NCBI GenBank assembly: GCA_019419895.1
Contig: JAHZIE010000053.1
Location: forward strand, 1-17,156
DNA: 17,156 nucleotides
Reading direction: 5' to 3'
Source: Clostridiales bacterium
Lineage (GTDB): Bacteria > Bacillota > Clostridia > Oscillospirales > Acutalibacteraceae
Shown: piece by piece, positions 1 through 5,725 of the stretch
How the letters are laid out: every line of letters starts with the position of its first letter
Numbering within the stretch: the stretch's first letter is position 1
Translations under genes and position numbers: made by a program
Notes under the pieces: model-generated
Database searches by the model: none
The model's input: only the letters and a program-made list of their open reading frames with translations
Told to the model about the DNA's origin: nothing

Positions 1-1
1 T

Positions 2-58
2 GATGATGTTAAGATAGATTTAACTTTGCTGCCGCTGGAACTGATAGACGAGTACTGA
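2..58 (+). CDS. C-terminal end of an unidentified gene (partial)
   Basis: An open frame enters from the left edge and ends at a TGA at 56-58. It encodes 18 residues, DDVKIDLTLLPLELIDEY. More stop codons follow at once, so this looks like a natural gene end. The fragment is too short to identify. Its alternating hydrophobic and acidic character suits the C-terminus of many proteins, including recombinases, but that is a guess. Confidence 0.35.
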   Translation, partial: DDVKIDLTLLPLELIDEY

Positions 59-201
59 TAATAGTATAGAAAACTGGAATCCAAAAAACAATGGAGCATA
101 TTTTAACTTCTTGAAGAAAAATCAACCTGCAGGAAACAAGCAATTAAATCTATTGTACTTCATATCTAAAGCAGCAGCAAGCAAAGCCATTCTGGTACAA
201 A

Positions 202-211
202 AAATCCCGTT
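202..211 (+). repeat. Direct repeat copy 1 (candidate att site)
   Basis: AAATCCCGTT, part of the longer AAAAAATCCCGTT at 199-211 and followed by CTTG. The 13-mer recurs exactly at 6353-6365 and the 10-mer recurs at 11717-11726. As the leftmost copy it may mark the left boundary of an 11.5-kb element. The attachment role is inferred; only the repetition is seen. Confidence 0.45.
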
Positions 212-337
212 CTTGTCTACTCATTTAGGACGTTAAAAGCGCATCCGTAGTAAGACTTTCCCGGCGTAGTCGGCAGGTAAGCAGGACAGATTATCCAATC
301 CCCGCCAGCAAAGGCTTCTAAATGCGTAGAGGAAAAT

Positions 338-416
338 CCATAAGAAAGCACCGGGCGCAGGGCCAGCAGGCCGCCGCGTCCGGCGTTTTCTTATGGGCTG
401 TCCTTTAGGATAGCCC
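338..416. repeat. Two adjoining hairpins, overlapping at their junction
   Basis: CCATAAGAAA (338-347) pairs with TTTCTTATGG (387-396). Pairing continues inward through C349/G385 and CCGG (351-354) with CCGG (380-383), and the loop holds its own GGCC-AGCA-GGCC stem. Directly adjoining, GGGCT-g-TCCT (395-404) pairs with AGGA-t-AGCCC (407-416) around a TT loop. The two hairpins share G395-G396 and so compete. Neither strand has a T-run straight after, so this is not a typical intrinsic terminator. It could be a structured RNA, a transfer or replication origin fragment, or a recombinase site. Confidence 0.6.
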
Positions 417-479
417 GGATCAGCTTGTTTTGCAGGTGGTGTTTATTTTATCGTTGAATAGTTCGGCTGGCTTTGCCAT

Positions 480-908
480 TCATTCCTCTATGTTTTGTAT
501 TTGATCGGTTATCTCTGGCTGATTGCTCTGAATGCCTTCATTGAGGTTTGGAACGCTGAAAAACACGGCAATGAAAATGTTTATTAAAACGATAGCCGCC
601 AATATAATGGCAACGATTTTCCAGATACGGCGTGAGCGGCGATTTTTGATTGCAAGCTGCTCATTTATCCTTGATAACTGCTCTGCGACATCACTGGCGG
701 TATTTTCATTTTCAATTTTTGCCCCCAGCAATTCGCTGACAGATACTTCCAATATTTCAGCCAATCGGATAAGGGTATCGGCGTCGGGAACAGATAAATT
801 TTTCTCCCACTTAGAAATGGTCTGTCGGACTACATGGAGCCTTGTTGCCAATTCTTCCTGTGAAAAGCCTTTTTGCTTTCTGAGAGTTTTTAAGTTTTCT
901 CCAAACAT
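480..908 (-). CDS. XRE-family regulator with a C-terminal membrane anchor
   Basis: A 142-aa protein. Residues 5-60 form a Cro/CI-type helix-turn-helix, with the recognition region around QEELATRLHVVRQTISKWEK. A charged, coiled-coil-prone linker (66-92) follows, then one strongly hydrophobic helix at about 95-117 and a short polar tail. This architecture is common in Bacillota: a DNA-binding domain tethered to the membrane, possibly sensing envelope state. The ATG at 908 has GGAG about 10 bases upstream. The promoter overlaps an inverted repeat, suggesting autorepression. The gene runs in the same direction as the two-component genes but is separated from them by 265 bases. Its target is unknown. 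Confidence 0.85.
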   Translation of the reverse strand: MFGENLKTLRKQKGFSQEELATRLHVVRQTISKWEKNLSVPDADTLIRLAEILEVSVSELLGAKIENENTASDVAEQLSRINEQLAIKNRRSRRIWKIVAIILAAIVLINIFIAVFFSVPNLNEGIQSNQPEITDQIQNIEE

Positions 909-913
909 TGTGC

Positions 914-969
914 GTTACACTCCTTTGCTTTGATAAATCCAAAGTAACACATTAGCCCTCATACGGCAA
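914..969 (-). promoter_or_regulatory. Promoter and overlapping operator of the XRE-TM gene
   Basis: On the minus strand, TTGCCG (964-969) and TACTTT (941-946) lie 17 bases apart and just upstream of the XRE ribosome binding site. The -10 box overlaps the inverted repeat CTTTG-N7-CAAAG (928-944), and GTTAC (914-918) mirrors GTAAC (944-948). An operator over the -10 box fits autoregulation by the gene product. The promoter is inferred from consensus only. Confidence 0.45.
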
Positions 970-1108
970 GCAACGCAGATTAACAATAACGCAACTTCCC
1001 GTAAAAGAAAGGCTTACATTCAAAAGGCGCTGCGAGCATAAGAAATTAGGCTGAATGGCACCGGAAAATAAACTTGTTATCCACCCAAAGGCATAGATAA
1101 TCCATAAT

Positions 1109-1153
1109 AAAGCGCCGGATGTGCCACCCCATGAGATACGCATCCGACGCTTT
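1109..1153 (-). terminator. Hairpin downstream of the histidine kinase gene
   Basis: AAAGCG-cc-GGATG (1109-1121) faces CATCC-ga-CGCTTT (1141-1153) with a 19-base loop, giving 11 base pairs broken by a 2x2 internal loop. It begins 20 bases after the kinase stop codon and is the likely end of the two-component operon. The T-tract is poor in the minus direction (CGCTTTATTAT), so termination may be leaky. Confidence 0.5.
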
Positions 1154-1173
1154 TGGATAATAATATGGTGCCA

Positions 1174-2538
1174 TCACCATAGGAACGCCGTAAACTTCAC
1201 ACCGTTTTCCGTATTGACCATGTTGTGGATGATTTCGTGGTGGTCGAGGATGGTTTTGGTGATATACAGCCCCAGACCGCTGCCGCCGCTATTCCGGTTC
1301 CGGGATTTGTCCACCCGATAGAAGGGAGTGAAGATACGCTCCAAATCTTCCTCTGCAATGTGGACGCCGGTATTCTCCACGGAAAACACCTCGTCCTTTT
1401 GTGTGACAGTAATCACAGCCCCCGCTGGCGAATATGCCACGGCATTTCCGATCACATTGGTGAACACTTTCTCCATAAGCCGCCGGTCCCCCTGGTAGTG
1501 GTATTCCGGCTGGATGTCCATGCGAAGTTCCATCTGCTTATCCTCCATCCGGCCACGGAACTGCTGGCAGACCTTTCGCAGCATTTGGCTGATGTCCAGG
1601 TCGGTGCGCTCCAGGTGGAAATCGCTGCCGCCCATCCGAGCCGCCGACAAAATCTCCTTGACCAGCGCCTCCATGTCATTGGTGGTTTTCATACACCGGC
1701 GCAGGTAAGTATCGCGGTCTTTGTATTCGCCAACCTGATAGATCATGCCCTCCAGTTGCCCCTTGATGATGGCGATGGGAGTTTTCAGCTCATGGGAGAC
1801 GGCGGTGAAAAATTCCACGCGCTGCTTTTCCTGCTCACGCTCCCGCTCAATATCTTTCTTCAACTGCCAGTTCGCTGACCGCAGGCTGGCCAGCGCATTG
1901 CTGAGCTGATCCGCCATTTCATTCAGGCTGGCGGCCAGCACACCGATTTCGTCTTTTCGGTTGACTTCACACTTCCAGGTCATGTCCAGGGTGGTCATCC
2001 GCTTTGCCACGTTGCTGATATTGACCAGCGGCTTGGAATAGTACCGGGAACAAACCACCGCCCCAATGATGGAGATCAACAGAATCACAACGGCAATAAA
2101 GGGGATGAGCTTTAGCAGGATGTCATAGGACTGCGCCACCGCGACCAGGGCGGCATTGGCAAATACATGGTAGATTTGCCCGCCTTGCTGGAATGTTGCG
2201 GAACAGCTCATAGAGGGAGCAGAAGTGTCCAGGTTCTCCATGTCGGCAAAATTCACGGAGAACAGATTATTCCCATAATTATCGTTGACTTCCACTGAGG
2301 CGTTATTCGTCATGGAAAATTCCATCAGACTGTTCGAACTGGCCTCCCAGCCATTCCGCTCCAGAACCTCCACCAAGTCATAAAAATCGGAAGTGACCTG
2401 GCCTTCCAATTCCGTGTGGTAATTTCTCGGCAGGAAAATCATCACCATGCCGTAAATGATAATGCAGCAGACCACCAGCAGCGCCAGCATACTGAGGAAG
2501 GTTTTGGCCTGGATGCTTTGACTAATCTTCCTTCTCAA
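1174..2538 (-). CDS. Membrane sensor histidine kinase (HAMP-HisKA-HATPase)
   Basis: A 454-aa sensor kinase, partner of the response regulator upstream. Transmembrane helices at about 12-35 and 145-165 flank an extracytoplasmic sensor domain of about 110 residues. A HAMP linker follows (170-220), then the dimerisation/phosphoacceptor box FFTAVSHELKTP with His249, an N box (NVIGNAVAYSP, Asn361/Asn365) and a glycine-rich G2 box (GGSGLGLYITK, 418-428). All catalytic boxes are intact. The TTG start at 2538 lies inside the regulator's last codons (17-base overlap), giving translational coupling. A later Met at residue 17 is possible but would clip the first helix. No transporter or resistance gene lies beside the pair, so the signal is unknown. 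Confidence 0.92.
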   Translation of the reverse strand: MRRKISQSIQAKTFLSMLALLVVCCIIIYGMVMIFLPRNYHTELEGQVTSDFYDLVEVLERNGWEASSNSLMEFSMTNNASVEVNDNYGNNLFSVNFADMENLDTSAPSMSCSATFQQGGQIYHVFANAALVAVAQSYDILLKLIPFIAVVILLISIIGAVVCSRYYSKPLVNISNVAKRMTTLDMTWKCEVNRKDEIGVLAASLNEMADQLSNALASLRSANWQLKKDIEREREQEKQRVEFFTAVSHELKTPIAIIKGQLEGMIYQVGEYKDRDTYLRRCMKTTNDMEALVKEILSAARMGGSDFHLERTDLDISQMLRKVCQQFRGRMEDKQMELRMDIQPEYHYQGDRRLMEKVFTNVIGNAVAYSPAGAVITVTQKDEVFSVENTGVHIAEEDLERIFTPFYRVDKSRNRNSGGSGLGLYITKTILDHHEIIHNMVNTENGVKFTAFLW

Positions 2539-3196
2539 TTTTATATCCCGCCCCTCTCATGGTTTCGATGTAATCCACACCCAGCTTTTTACGGATGTTC
2601 TTGATGTGGGTGTTTACGATTTTTTCGTCGCCAATATAGTCGTAGCCCCAAACCGTGTCCAGCAGCCTTTCCCTGGACACCACCCGGCCTTGGTTCTCCA
2701 GAAGGAGTTTCAAAATCTCAAATTCCCTGGTGGTCAGGGAAACGCTTTCTGTTCCCACAAGGACGGTAAGGCTGTCCGTATCCACCGTGATTTCCTTATA
2801 GCGGATCACGTTATTGGGTGCAGTGCCGCCCTGTTCGGCCCGACGCAGCACCGCTTCGATATGCTTCATCACAACCGGCATGGAAAAGGGCTTGGTGATG
2901 TAATCATCTGCCAGAGCGTCAAAGCCCTTCATCTGGCTATCTTCATCATCCAATGCGGTGAGCATGATGATGGGAACCAGGCTCTCCCTCCGCAGAATCT
3001 CACACACGGCAAAGCCATCAATTTTCGGGAGCATTAAATCCAGAAGCACCAGATCGGGCTTGTTCGCCCGGAACTGTTCAATACCTTCCAGGCCATCAGC
3101 AGCCAGAACCACCGTATAGCCTGCGTCCTCCAGGAACGCCTTGATAATATTCTGAATGGATTCTTCATCCTCTATAATCAAAATCATTTTTGACAT
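2522..3196 (-). CDS. OmpR/PhoB-family response regulator
   Basis: A 224-aa DNA-binding regulator activated by phosphotransfer from the adjoining kinase. The receiver domain (1-115) has the acidic pair E9/D10, phosphoacceptor D53 in LVLLDLMLP, T80 and K102 (DDYITKPF). The C-terminal winged helix (about 130-222) shows the family pattern SLTTREFEILKLLLENQGRVVSRERLL and ends in TMRGAGYKIE. The ATG at 3196 is chosen because GGAGGTG lies 7 bases upstream; a TTG at 3268 would add 24 unlikely residues. Upstream lie two copies of GGTGGAGTT 11 bp apart, the spacing expected for an OmpR-type dimer, so the operon is probably autoregulated. Confidence 0.93.
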   Translation of the reverse strand: MSKMILIIEDEESIQNIIKAFLEDAGYTVVLAADGLEGIEQFRANKPDLVLLDLMLPKIDGFAVCEILRRESLVPIIMLTALDDEDSQMKGFDALADDYITKPFSMPVVMKHIEAVLRRAEQGGTAPNNVIRYKEITVDTDSLTVLVGTESVSLTTREFEILKLLLENQGRVVSRERLLDTVWGYDYIGDEKIVNTHIKNIRKKLGVDYIETMRGAGYKIEKED

Positions 3197-3230
3197 TGCT
3201 TGCACCTCCAAGGGTAGTGTACCATACGAA

Positions 3231-3250
3231 GGTGGAGTTTTGGTGGAGTT
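3231..3250 (-). promoter_or_regulatory. Candidate response-regulator binding site (11-bp direct repeat)
   Basis: The plus strand reads GGTGGAGTT at 3231-3239 and again at 3242-3250, an 11-bp period. Tandem half-sites about one helical turn apart are the usual target of OmpR/PhoB regulators. The site lies between the operon promoter (3277-3305) and the regulator start, so bound protein would more likely repress or tune than activate. Assigning it to this regulator is inference. Confidence 0.45.
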
Positions 3251-3276
3251 AGTGTGTCTTTTGTACAAAATAGAGA

Positions 3277-3305
3277 AAAATATTTTGGATTTCGCAAGCT
3301 GACAA
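3277..3305 (-). promoter_or_regulatory. Promoter of the two-component operon
   Basis: On the minus strand, TTGTCA (3300-3305) and TATTTT (3277-3282) are separated by 17 bases, about 80 bases upstream of the response regulator start. One mismatch to the -35 consensus and two to the -10 consensus suggest a moderate housekeeping-sigma promoter. Confidence 0.45.
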
Positions 3306-3323
3306 TTACAGGATTTTATAAAG

Positions 3324-3365
3324 AGAAAAACCCGCAGGAAAGGGTGATTAATCTCTTCCCGCGGG
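3324..3365 (-). terminator. Intrinsic terminator of the small XRE gene
   Basis: On the minus strand, CCCGCGGGAA (3365-3356) pairs with TTCCTGCGGG (3340-3331) over 10 bp with one G-T wobble, followed at once by TTTTTCTC. It starts 3 bases after the stop codon of the small XRE gene and separates it from the two-component operon. Confidence 0.85.
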
Positions 3366-3367
3366 AC

Positions 3368-3598
3368 TTATTTTTCTTTTTCTGTTGGTGGTACAAATTC
3401 CAGCAGATCACCAATCTCACAATTCAACACTGTACAGAGCCTTCCAAGAACGTCTATATCCAATCGAGTGATCTGGTTTCTGCAGTAGTTGTTGATCTGT
3501 GTCCGTTGCATCTCTGCCCGATGGCTCAACATATTTTTACTAAGGCCGGATTCTTTCAAAAGATCATCCAGCTTGATCCGAATGGTTCCATATTCCAC
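3368..3598 (-). CDS. Small XRE/Cro-type repressor
   Basis: A 76-aa protein that is almost entirely one helix-turn-helix domain (about residues 8-66): KLDDLLKESGLSKNMLSHRA, then QRTQINNYCRNQ as the recognition region and a C-terminal GDLLEFVPP. This compact type (HTH_26/Cro-like) often sits at the control region of clostridial mobile elements. The GTG at 3598 is chosen because AGGAGGG lies about 8 bases upstream; the longer upstream frame is AT-rich and not protein-like. It is transcribed away from the sigma-like gene across a 630-base control region, so it probably governs that region and perhaps itself. The target is inferred. Confidence 0.8.
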   Translation of the reverse strand: MEYGTIRIKLDDLLKESGLSKNMLSHRAEMQRTQINNYCRNQITRLDIDVLGRLCTVLNCEIGDLLEFVPPTEKEK

Positions 3599-3627
3599 TT
3601 GCCAACCCTCCTGCTTAAATAAATTTG

Positions 3628-3657
3628 TTGACAAGTATAGTGTACCCTTGGTAGAAT
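3628..3657 (+). promoter_or_regulatory. Plus-strand promoter facing the sigma-gene leader
   Basis: TTGACA (3628-3633) and TAGAAT (3652-3657) are 18 bases apart, a perfect -35 and a -10 with one mismatch. It lies just behind the GTG start of the divergent small XRE gene, so repressor bound here could block both directions. No plus-strand gene starts before the leader at 3855. It is the best consensus promoter for the rightward transcript. Confidence 0.45.
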
Positions 3658-3989
3658 AGAAAAATAAGATATAGAAAATCTTGTTAGACTTGTTACACAG
3701 CAAAAATAAACAATCACGCATTGAAATACAATAAGAGAAATAAGCATATTTACAAATTAACTTAAATTTTGCTATGGCTTGTCGAATTTTTTAGCGATGC
3801 TTGACAAAAGCTAAGAGAATCCTACTCGGTTTCTAAAATTTCCCTATTATAATACCCTCATTAAAAATTGATGAGGGGGAAAACACACATTTCTTGTCAG
3901 TTATCCCCGTAAGGGGAAACCATGGCAACGAAATATATAGCATATGGCGGTTGTCCGCCTGGAGTCAGTCAAACATCACATTCATTACA

Positions 3990-4023
3990 TACCGCAGTCC
4001 TCCAAGGGATTGCGGTATTTTTT
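3990..4023 (+). terminator. Leader terminator 1 (attenuator)
   Basis: TACCGCA-g-TCC (3990-4000) pairs with GGGA-t-TGCGGTA, which ends at 4017, and is followed by TTTTTTAG. It is a classic intrinsic terminator about 210 bases before the sigma-like start, with no complete gene ahead of it. That position suggests premature termination of the rightward transcript. Confidence 0.8.
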
Positions 4024-4087
4024 AGTTCGACATTATTTTTTCTTTTTCTACATCCATTTTCACAAAACAGTACATATTGCCGCCTTC

Positions 4088-4120
4088 ATGCGCTCGTCTT
4101 TTGGCGAGCGCATTTTCTAT
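4088..4120 (+). terminator. Leader terminator 2
   Basis: ATGCGCTCG (4088-4096) and CGAGCGCAT (4105-4113) form a perfect 9-bp stem with an 8-base loop, followed by TTTCTATTT. This is a second terminator-like hairpin in the same leader. Confidence 0.75.
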
Positions 4121-4179
4121 TTGTCGGAAAATGGCGATGGCTGCCGCTTGACAGGCAGCGCCGCCCTTCCTGTAGGGGG

Positions 4180-4224
4180 CCTCCGTCCGTCTGGATTTTC
4201 CCGAAAATTCAGACGAAACGGAGG
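4180..4224 (+). promoter_or_regulatory. Hairpin sequestering the sigma-gene ribosome binding site
   Basis: CCTCCGT (4180-4186) pairs with ACGGAGG (4218-4224), which contains the GGAGG Shine-Dalgarno of the gene starting at 4233. Inside, CGTCTG pairs with CAGACG, then a G-T wobble and an ATTTT/AAAAT stem close a small loop, for nearly 20 bp in all. The free mRNA should be poorly translated unless something opens the stem. Confidence 0.75.
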
Positions 4225-4232
4225 ATCTACAG

Positions 4233-4742
4233 GTGAAATATGCACCCAAAAAGGTATTTATTATAAAAGACGGAGGGTATCAGGAGCTTACATATGAAGC
4301 GTACTGTGCGCTCTGCGAAAGTGATTCATCCTATAAGGATAAGCGTTTTATTCCTCTGCACGGGATGCTGATGGAAGTGACAGAGGATGATTTTAAGGAG
4401 TTCTACCGGAATCAGCGGCGGCAGAAGTATCTGGAGGAACGGTCAATCAACAATCAGGACATTTCCATTGATATGTTGCCAACGCAGGAGTTTCGTGATC
4501 GTGATGTTTTATTCGACTCGGATCAGGATGTGGCTGAGAAAGTTCTGAATAACATCTTTCTGGACAAGCTCAGAGAAGTCCTTCCTCTGCTGGATGCGGA
4601 AGACCAGAAGCTGCTCTGGCTTCGGCATGGCCAGGAGCTTTCCGAGCAGAAACTCGGTGAGATTTATGGCGTTTCCCAGCAGGCGATCAGCAAGCGGCTC
4701 CGGAAACTCTATGACAAAATCAAAAAAATGATAGAAATTTAA
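4233..4742 (+). CDS. Sigma-70 region-4-like regulator of a mobile element
   Basis: A 169-aa protein. The C-terminal third (about 112-168) is a sigma-70 region 4 helix-turn-helix: LLDAEDQKLLWLRHGQ, then LGEIYGVSQQAISKRLRKLY. No region 2 is present, and the N-terminal 110 residues match nothing I can name. Such region-4-only proteins occur in Tn916- and Tn1549-type elements and act as transcription regulators, not full sigma factors; that parallel is from family knowledge. The GTG start has GGAGG 8 bases upstream, inside a strong hairpin, and its first base overlaps the stop of an upstream leader frame (GTGA). A 12-bp terminator closes the gene. It probably sets expression of element genes. Confidence 0.8.
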   Translation: MKYAPKKVFIIKDGGYQELTYEAYCALCESDSSYKDKRFIPLHGMLMEVTEDDFKEFYRNQRRQKYLEERSINNQDISIDMLPTQEFRDRDVLFDSDQDVAEKVLNNIFLDKLREVLPLLDAEDQKLLWLRHGQELSEQKLGEIYGVSQQAISKRLRKLYDKIKKMIEI

Positions 4743-4759
4743 AAATTTCCGGTTGTAGG

Positions 4760-4799
4760 CCCCCTCACTTTTCGGCATGTAAAGTGAGGGGGATTTTCT
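4760..4799 (+). terminator. Strong terminator after the sigma-like gene
   Basis: CCCCCTCACTTT (4760-4771) and AAAGTGAGGGGG (4781-4792) form a perfect 12-bp stem with a 9-base loop, followed by ATTTTCT. It lies 17 bases after the stop codon at 4742. Confidence 0.85.
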
Positions 4800-5273
4800 A
4801 TCCACCCTCTGGCACCTTGAAAACCGCATATGCAGCATACCAGATACTTCCCCTCTGTTGTCGGCAGGAGCTGGCAAGCCACATGATTGGAATCAGGGAA
4901 ACTTCTTTACACCGCAGAAGAAAGAAGGAAGATTTCCCGGTTCATGGATCAGACGATGCGGGGCAACCGCACCGAAGGCGATGACAGGCAGAGGGTTATA
5001 ATGGTACTTCCGTCCAGTCACAGGCCGAGCGTTGAAGCGGCTTTTTCTTGTTCTGCCGTGAGCCGTCGCAGCCAATGAGGGCGGCCCCGTGAGATCCACG
5101 GGGAGGTGAGATTCCTATGAGGCCAAAGCCATGGCCGTTTGGTGTGTTCCCGTGCCAGGGGAAATCGGGGATAAATACTGGCAAGCACAAAACGATTGAT
5201 ATCACAAGGCGGCAGTCTGCCCAAAACCAGGCTGCCGGCCTTTTACATAGTAAAACAGATTGGAGGGAGGATC
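4800..5273 (+). other. Hairpin-rich, largely untranslated region
   Basis: About 470 bases with no long convincing gene. Visible stems are TGCGG-ggcaa-CCGCA (4957-4971), CCCCGTG-agatc-CACGGGG (5085-5103), CCAAA/TTTGG at about 5123-5142, TTCCC/GGGAA at about 5148-5164, and CGGCAG/CTGCCG (5210-5237) with TTTT at 5241-5244. The last resembles a leaky terminator just before the 144-aa gene. An in-frame stretch at 4887-5078 reads like a charged small protein at first, then loses protein-like character. The region may be a structured leader or noncoding RNA of the element. I do not recognise a known family. Confidence 0.4.
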
Positions 5274-5287
5274 ATGACAATGGATGA
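5117..5287 (+). CDS. Possible 56-aa small protein or leader peptide
   Basis: ATG at 5117 is preceded by GGGAGGTGAG with 6-7 bases to the start, one of the better ribosome binding sites in the window. The frame runs 56 codons, beginning MRPKPWPFGVFPCQGKSG, to a TGA at 5287 that overlaps the start of the next gene (ATG 5274). The product is basic and proline/glycine-rich at its N-terminus, with no motif I can identify. It may be a real small protein or may couple translation into the 144-aa gene. The CCCCGTG/CACGGGG hairpin just upstream takes in the first bases of the ribosome binding site, which hints at regulation. Confidence 0.4.
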   Translation: MRPKPWPFGVFPCQGKSGINTGKHKTIDITRRQSAQNQAAGLLHSKTDWREDHDNG

Positions 5288-5708
5288 GATCAATCAAGTA
5301 GAACGTGCTATGGACGGATTCTATGTGGGATATGCAACTGTCAGCTCTCTGAAAGGAATCCGTACACAGCAATATGTTTTTAATATGACTCCGGAGAACA
5401 TCTCCGGATTCCTCTATACATGGAAAGACCGTGCCGGACAGGTTCTGCTGACGGACATGCTGGATCGCCCACTTCTGAAAATGGAGAGCGGATGTATTAC
5501 ACAGTGCAAAACAAAGGAATTGAAAGATCAGGTGGTTTCTCTGCTGGATGCTATCCGCACAGGTCACATGCCGCCTGCAAAGTTTCCTATGGTGACCAGG
5601 GAATTGTTCCAGGCTTATATCGATATGGAAGAAGAAATGGTCGCCCGTGCGGAAGTGGGCGCACTTGCAAGAGAGGAACAGCAGGCAGCCTTAGAAATGG
5701 GCCTCTGA
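5274..5708 (+). CDS. Conserved-looking protein of unknown function upstream of mazF
   Basis: A 144-aa soluble protein starting MTMDEINQVERAMDGF, with no signal peptide or membrane helix. The ATG at 5274 is chosen for the strong GGAGGGAGG 3 bases upstream; a second ATG two codons later is also possible and better spaced. The middle looks mixed alpha/beta (QQYVFNMTPENISGFLYTW, GQVLLTDMLDRPLLKMESG). The C-terminal 30 residues are a glutamate/alanine-rich helix (YIDMEEEMVARAEVGALARE). I do not recognise the family. It ends 17 bases before the MazF toxin, so the two are cotranscribed. By position it could be the antitoxin, although it shows no AbrB- or ribbon-helix-helix-type DNA-binding motif. 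Confidence 0.7.
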   Translation: MTMDEINQVERAMDGFYVGYATVSSLKGIRTQQYVFNMTPENISGFLYTWKDRAGQVLLTDMLDRPLLKMESGCITQCKTKELKDQVVSLLDAIRTGHMPPAKFPMVTRELFQAYIDMEEEMVARAEVGALAREEQQAALEMGL

Positions 5709-5725
5709 AAATGTCTGGAGGTGGC

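Larger units (their letters stand above)
59..479. other. Noncoding left-edge region
   Basis: No convincing gene is visible in these 421 bases. The stretch carries the first copy of AAAAAATCCCGTT (199-211), a second 13-mer TGCGTAGAGGAAA (323-335) that recurs before the first recombinase gene, and two adjoining hairpins (338-416). It lies downstream of the minus-strand XRE gene, so part of it may be that gene's 3' untranslated region. It is a plausible left end of the mobile element. Confidence 0.5.
3848..4232 (+). promoter_or_regulatory. Structured leader of the sigma-like gene
   Basis: A perfect TATAAT (3848-3853) lacks a good -35 at normal spacing, which may mean activator dependence. The leader then holds a CCCTCAT/ATGAGGG hairpin (3855-3877), a UCCCC-GUAA-GGGGA stem with a GNRA loop (3904-3917), GGCGG-ttgt-CCGCC, two intrinsic terminators and a hairpin that buries the ribosome binding site. 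Together this indicates control by attenuation and by translation. I do not recognise a known riboswitch class. Upstream, GCTATGGCTTGTCGAA (3771-3786) is imperfectly repeated at 3794-3808 and may be an operator. Confidence 0.55.

Noticed and set aside
230..300. Possible tRNA-like 3' end around CCAATCCCCGCCA
   Set aside because: No matching acceptor stem, anticodon arm or T-loop could be folded.
952..1143. Minus-strand 63-codon frame with a hydrophobic N-terminal stretch
   Set aside because: There is no ribosome binding site, and its ATG lies inside the hairpin that ends the two-component operon. Composition after the hydrophobic stretch is not protein-like.
3215..3646. Shared 9-mer TAGTGTACC upstream of the response regulator (3215-3223) and upstream of the small XRE gene (3638-3646)
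   Set aside because: A 9-base match is expected many times by chance in 17 kb, and the flanking bases do not agree.
3900..4020. The leader as a known riboswitch (ZTP, c-di-GMP and fluoride classes considered)
   Set aside because: Only fragments resemble ZTP (CCGCCTGG), and the conserved core of each class is missing.
4887..5078. 63-codon frame starting at a TTG, with a plausible charged stretch (TAEERRKISRFMDQTM)
   Set aside because: The nearest AGGAG is about 16 bases away, and the second half is low-quality sequence. It could be a decayed small gene, but support is too thin to list.
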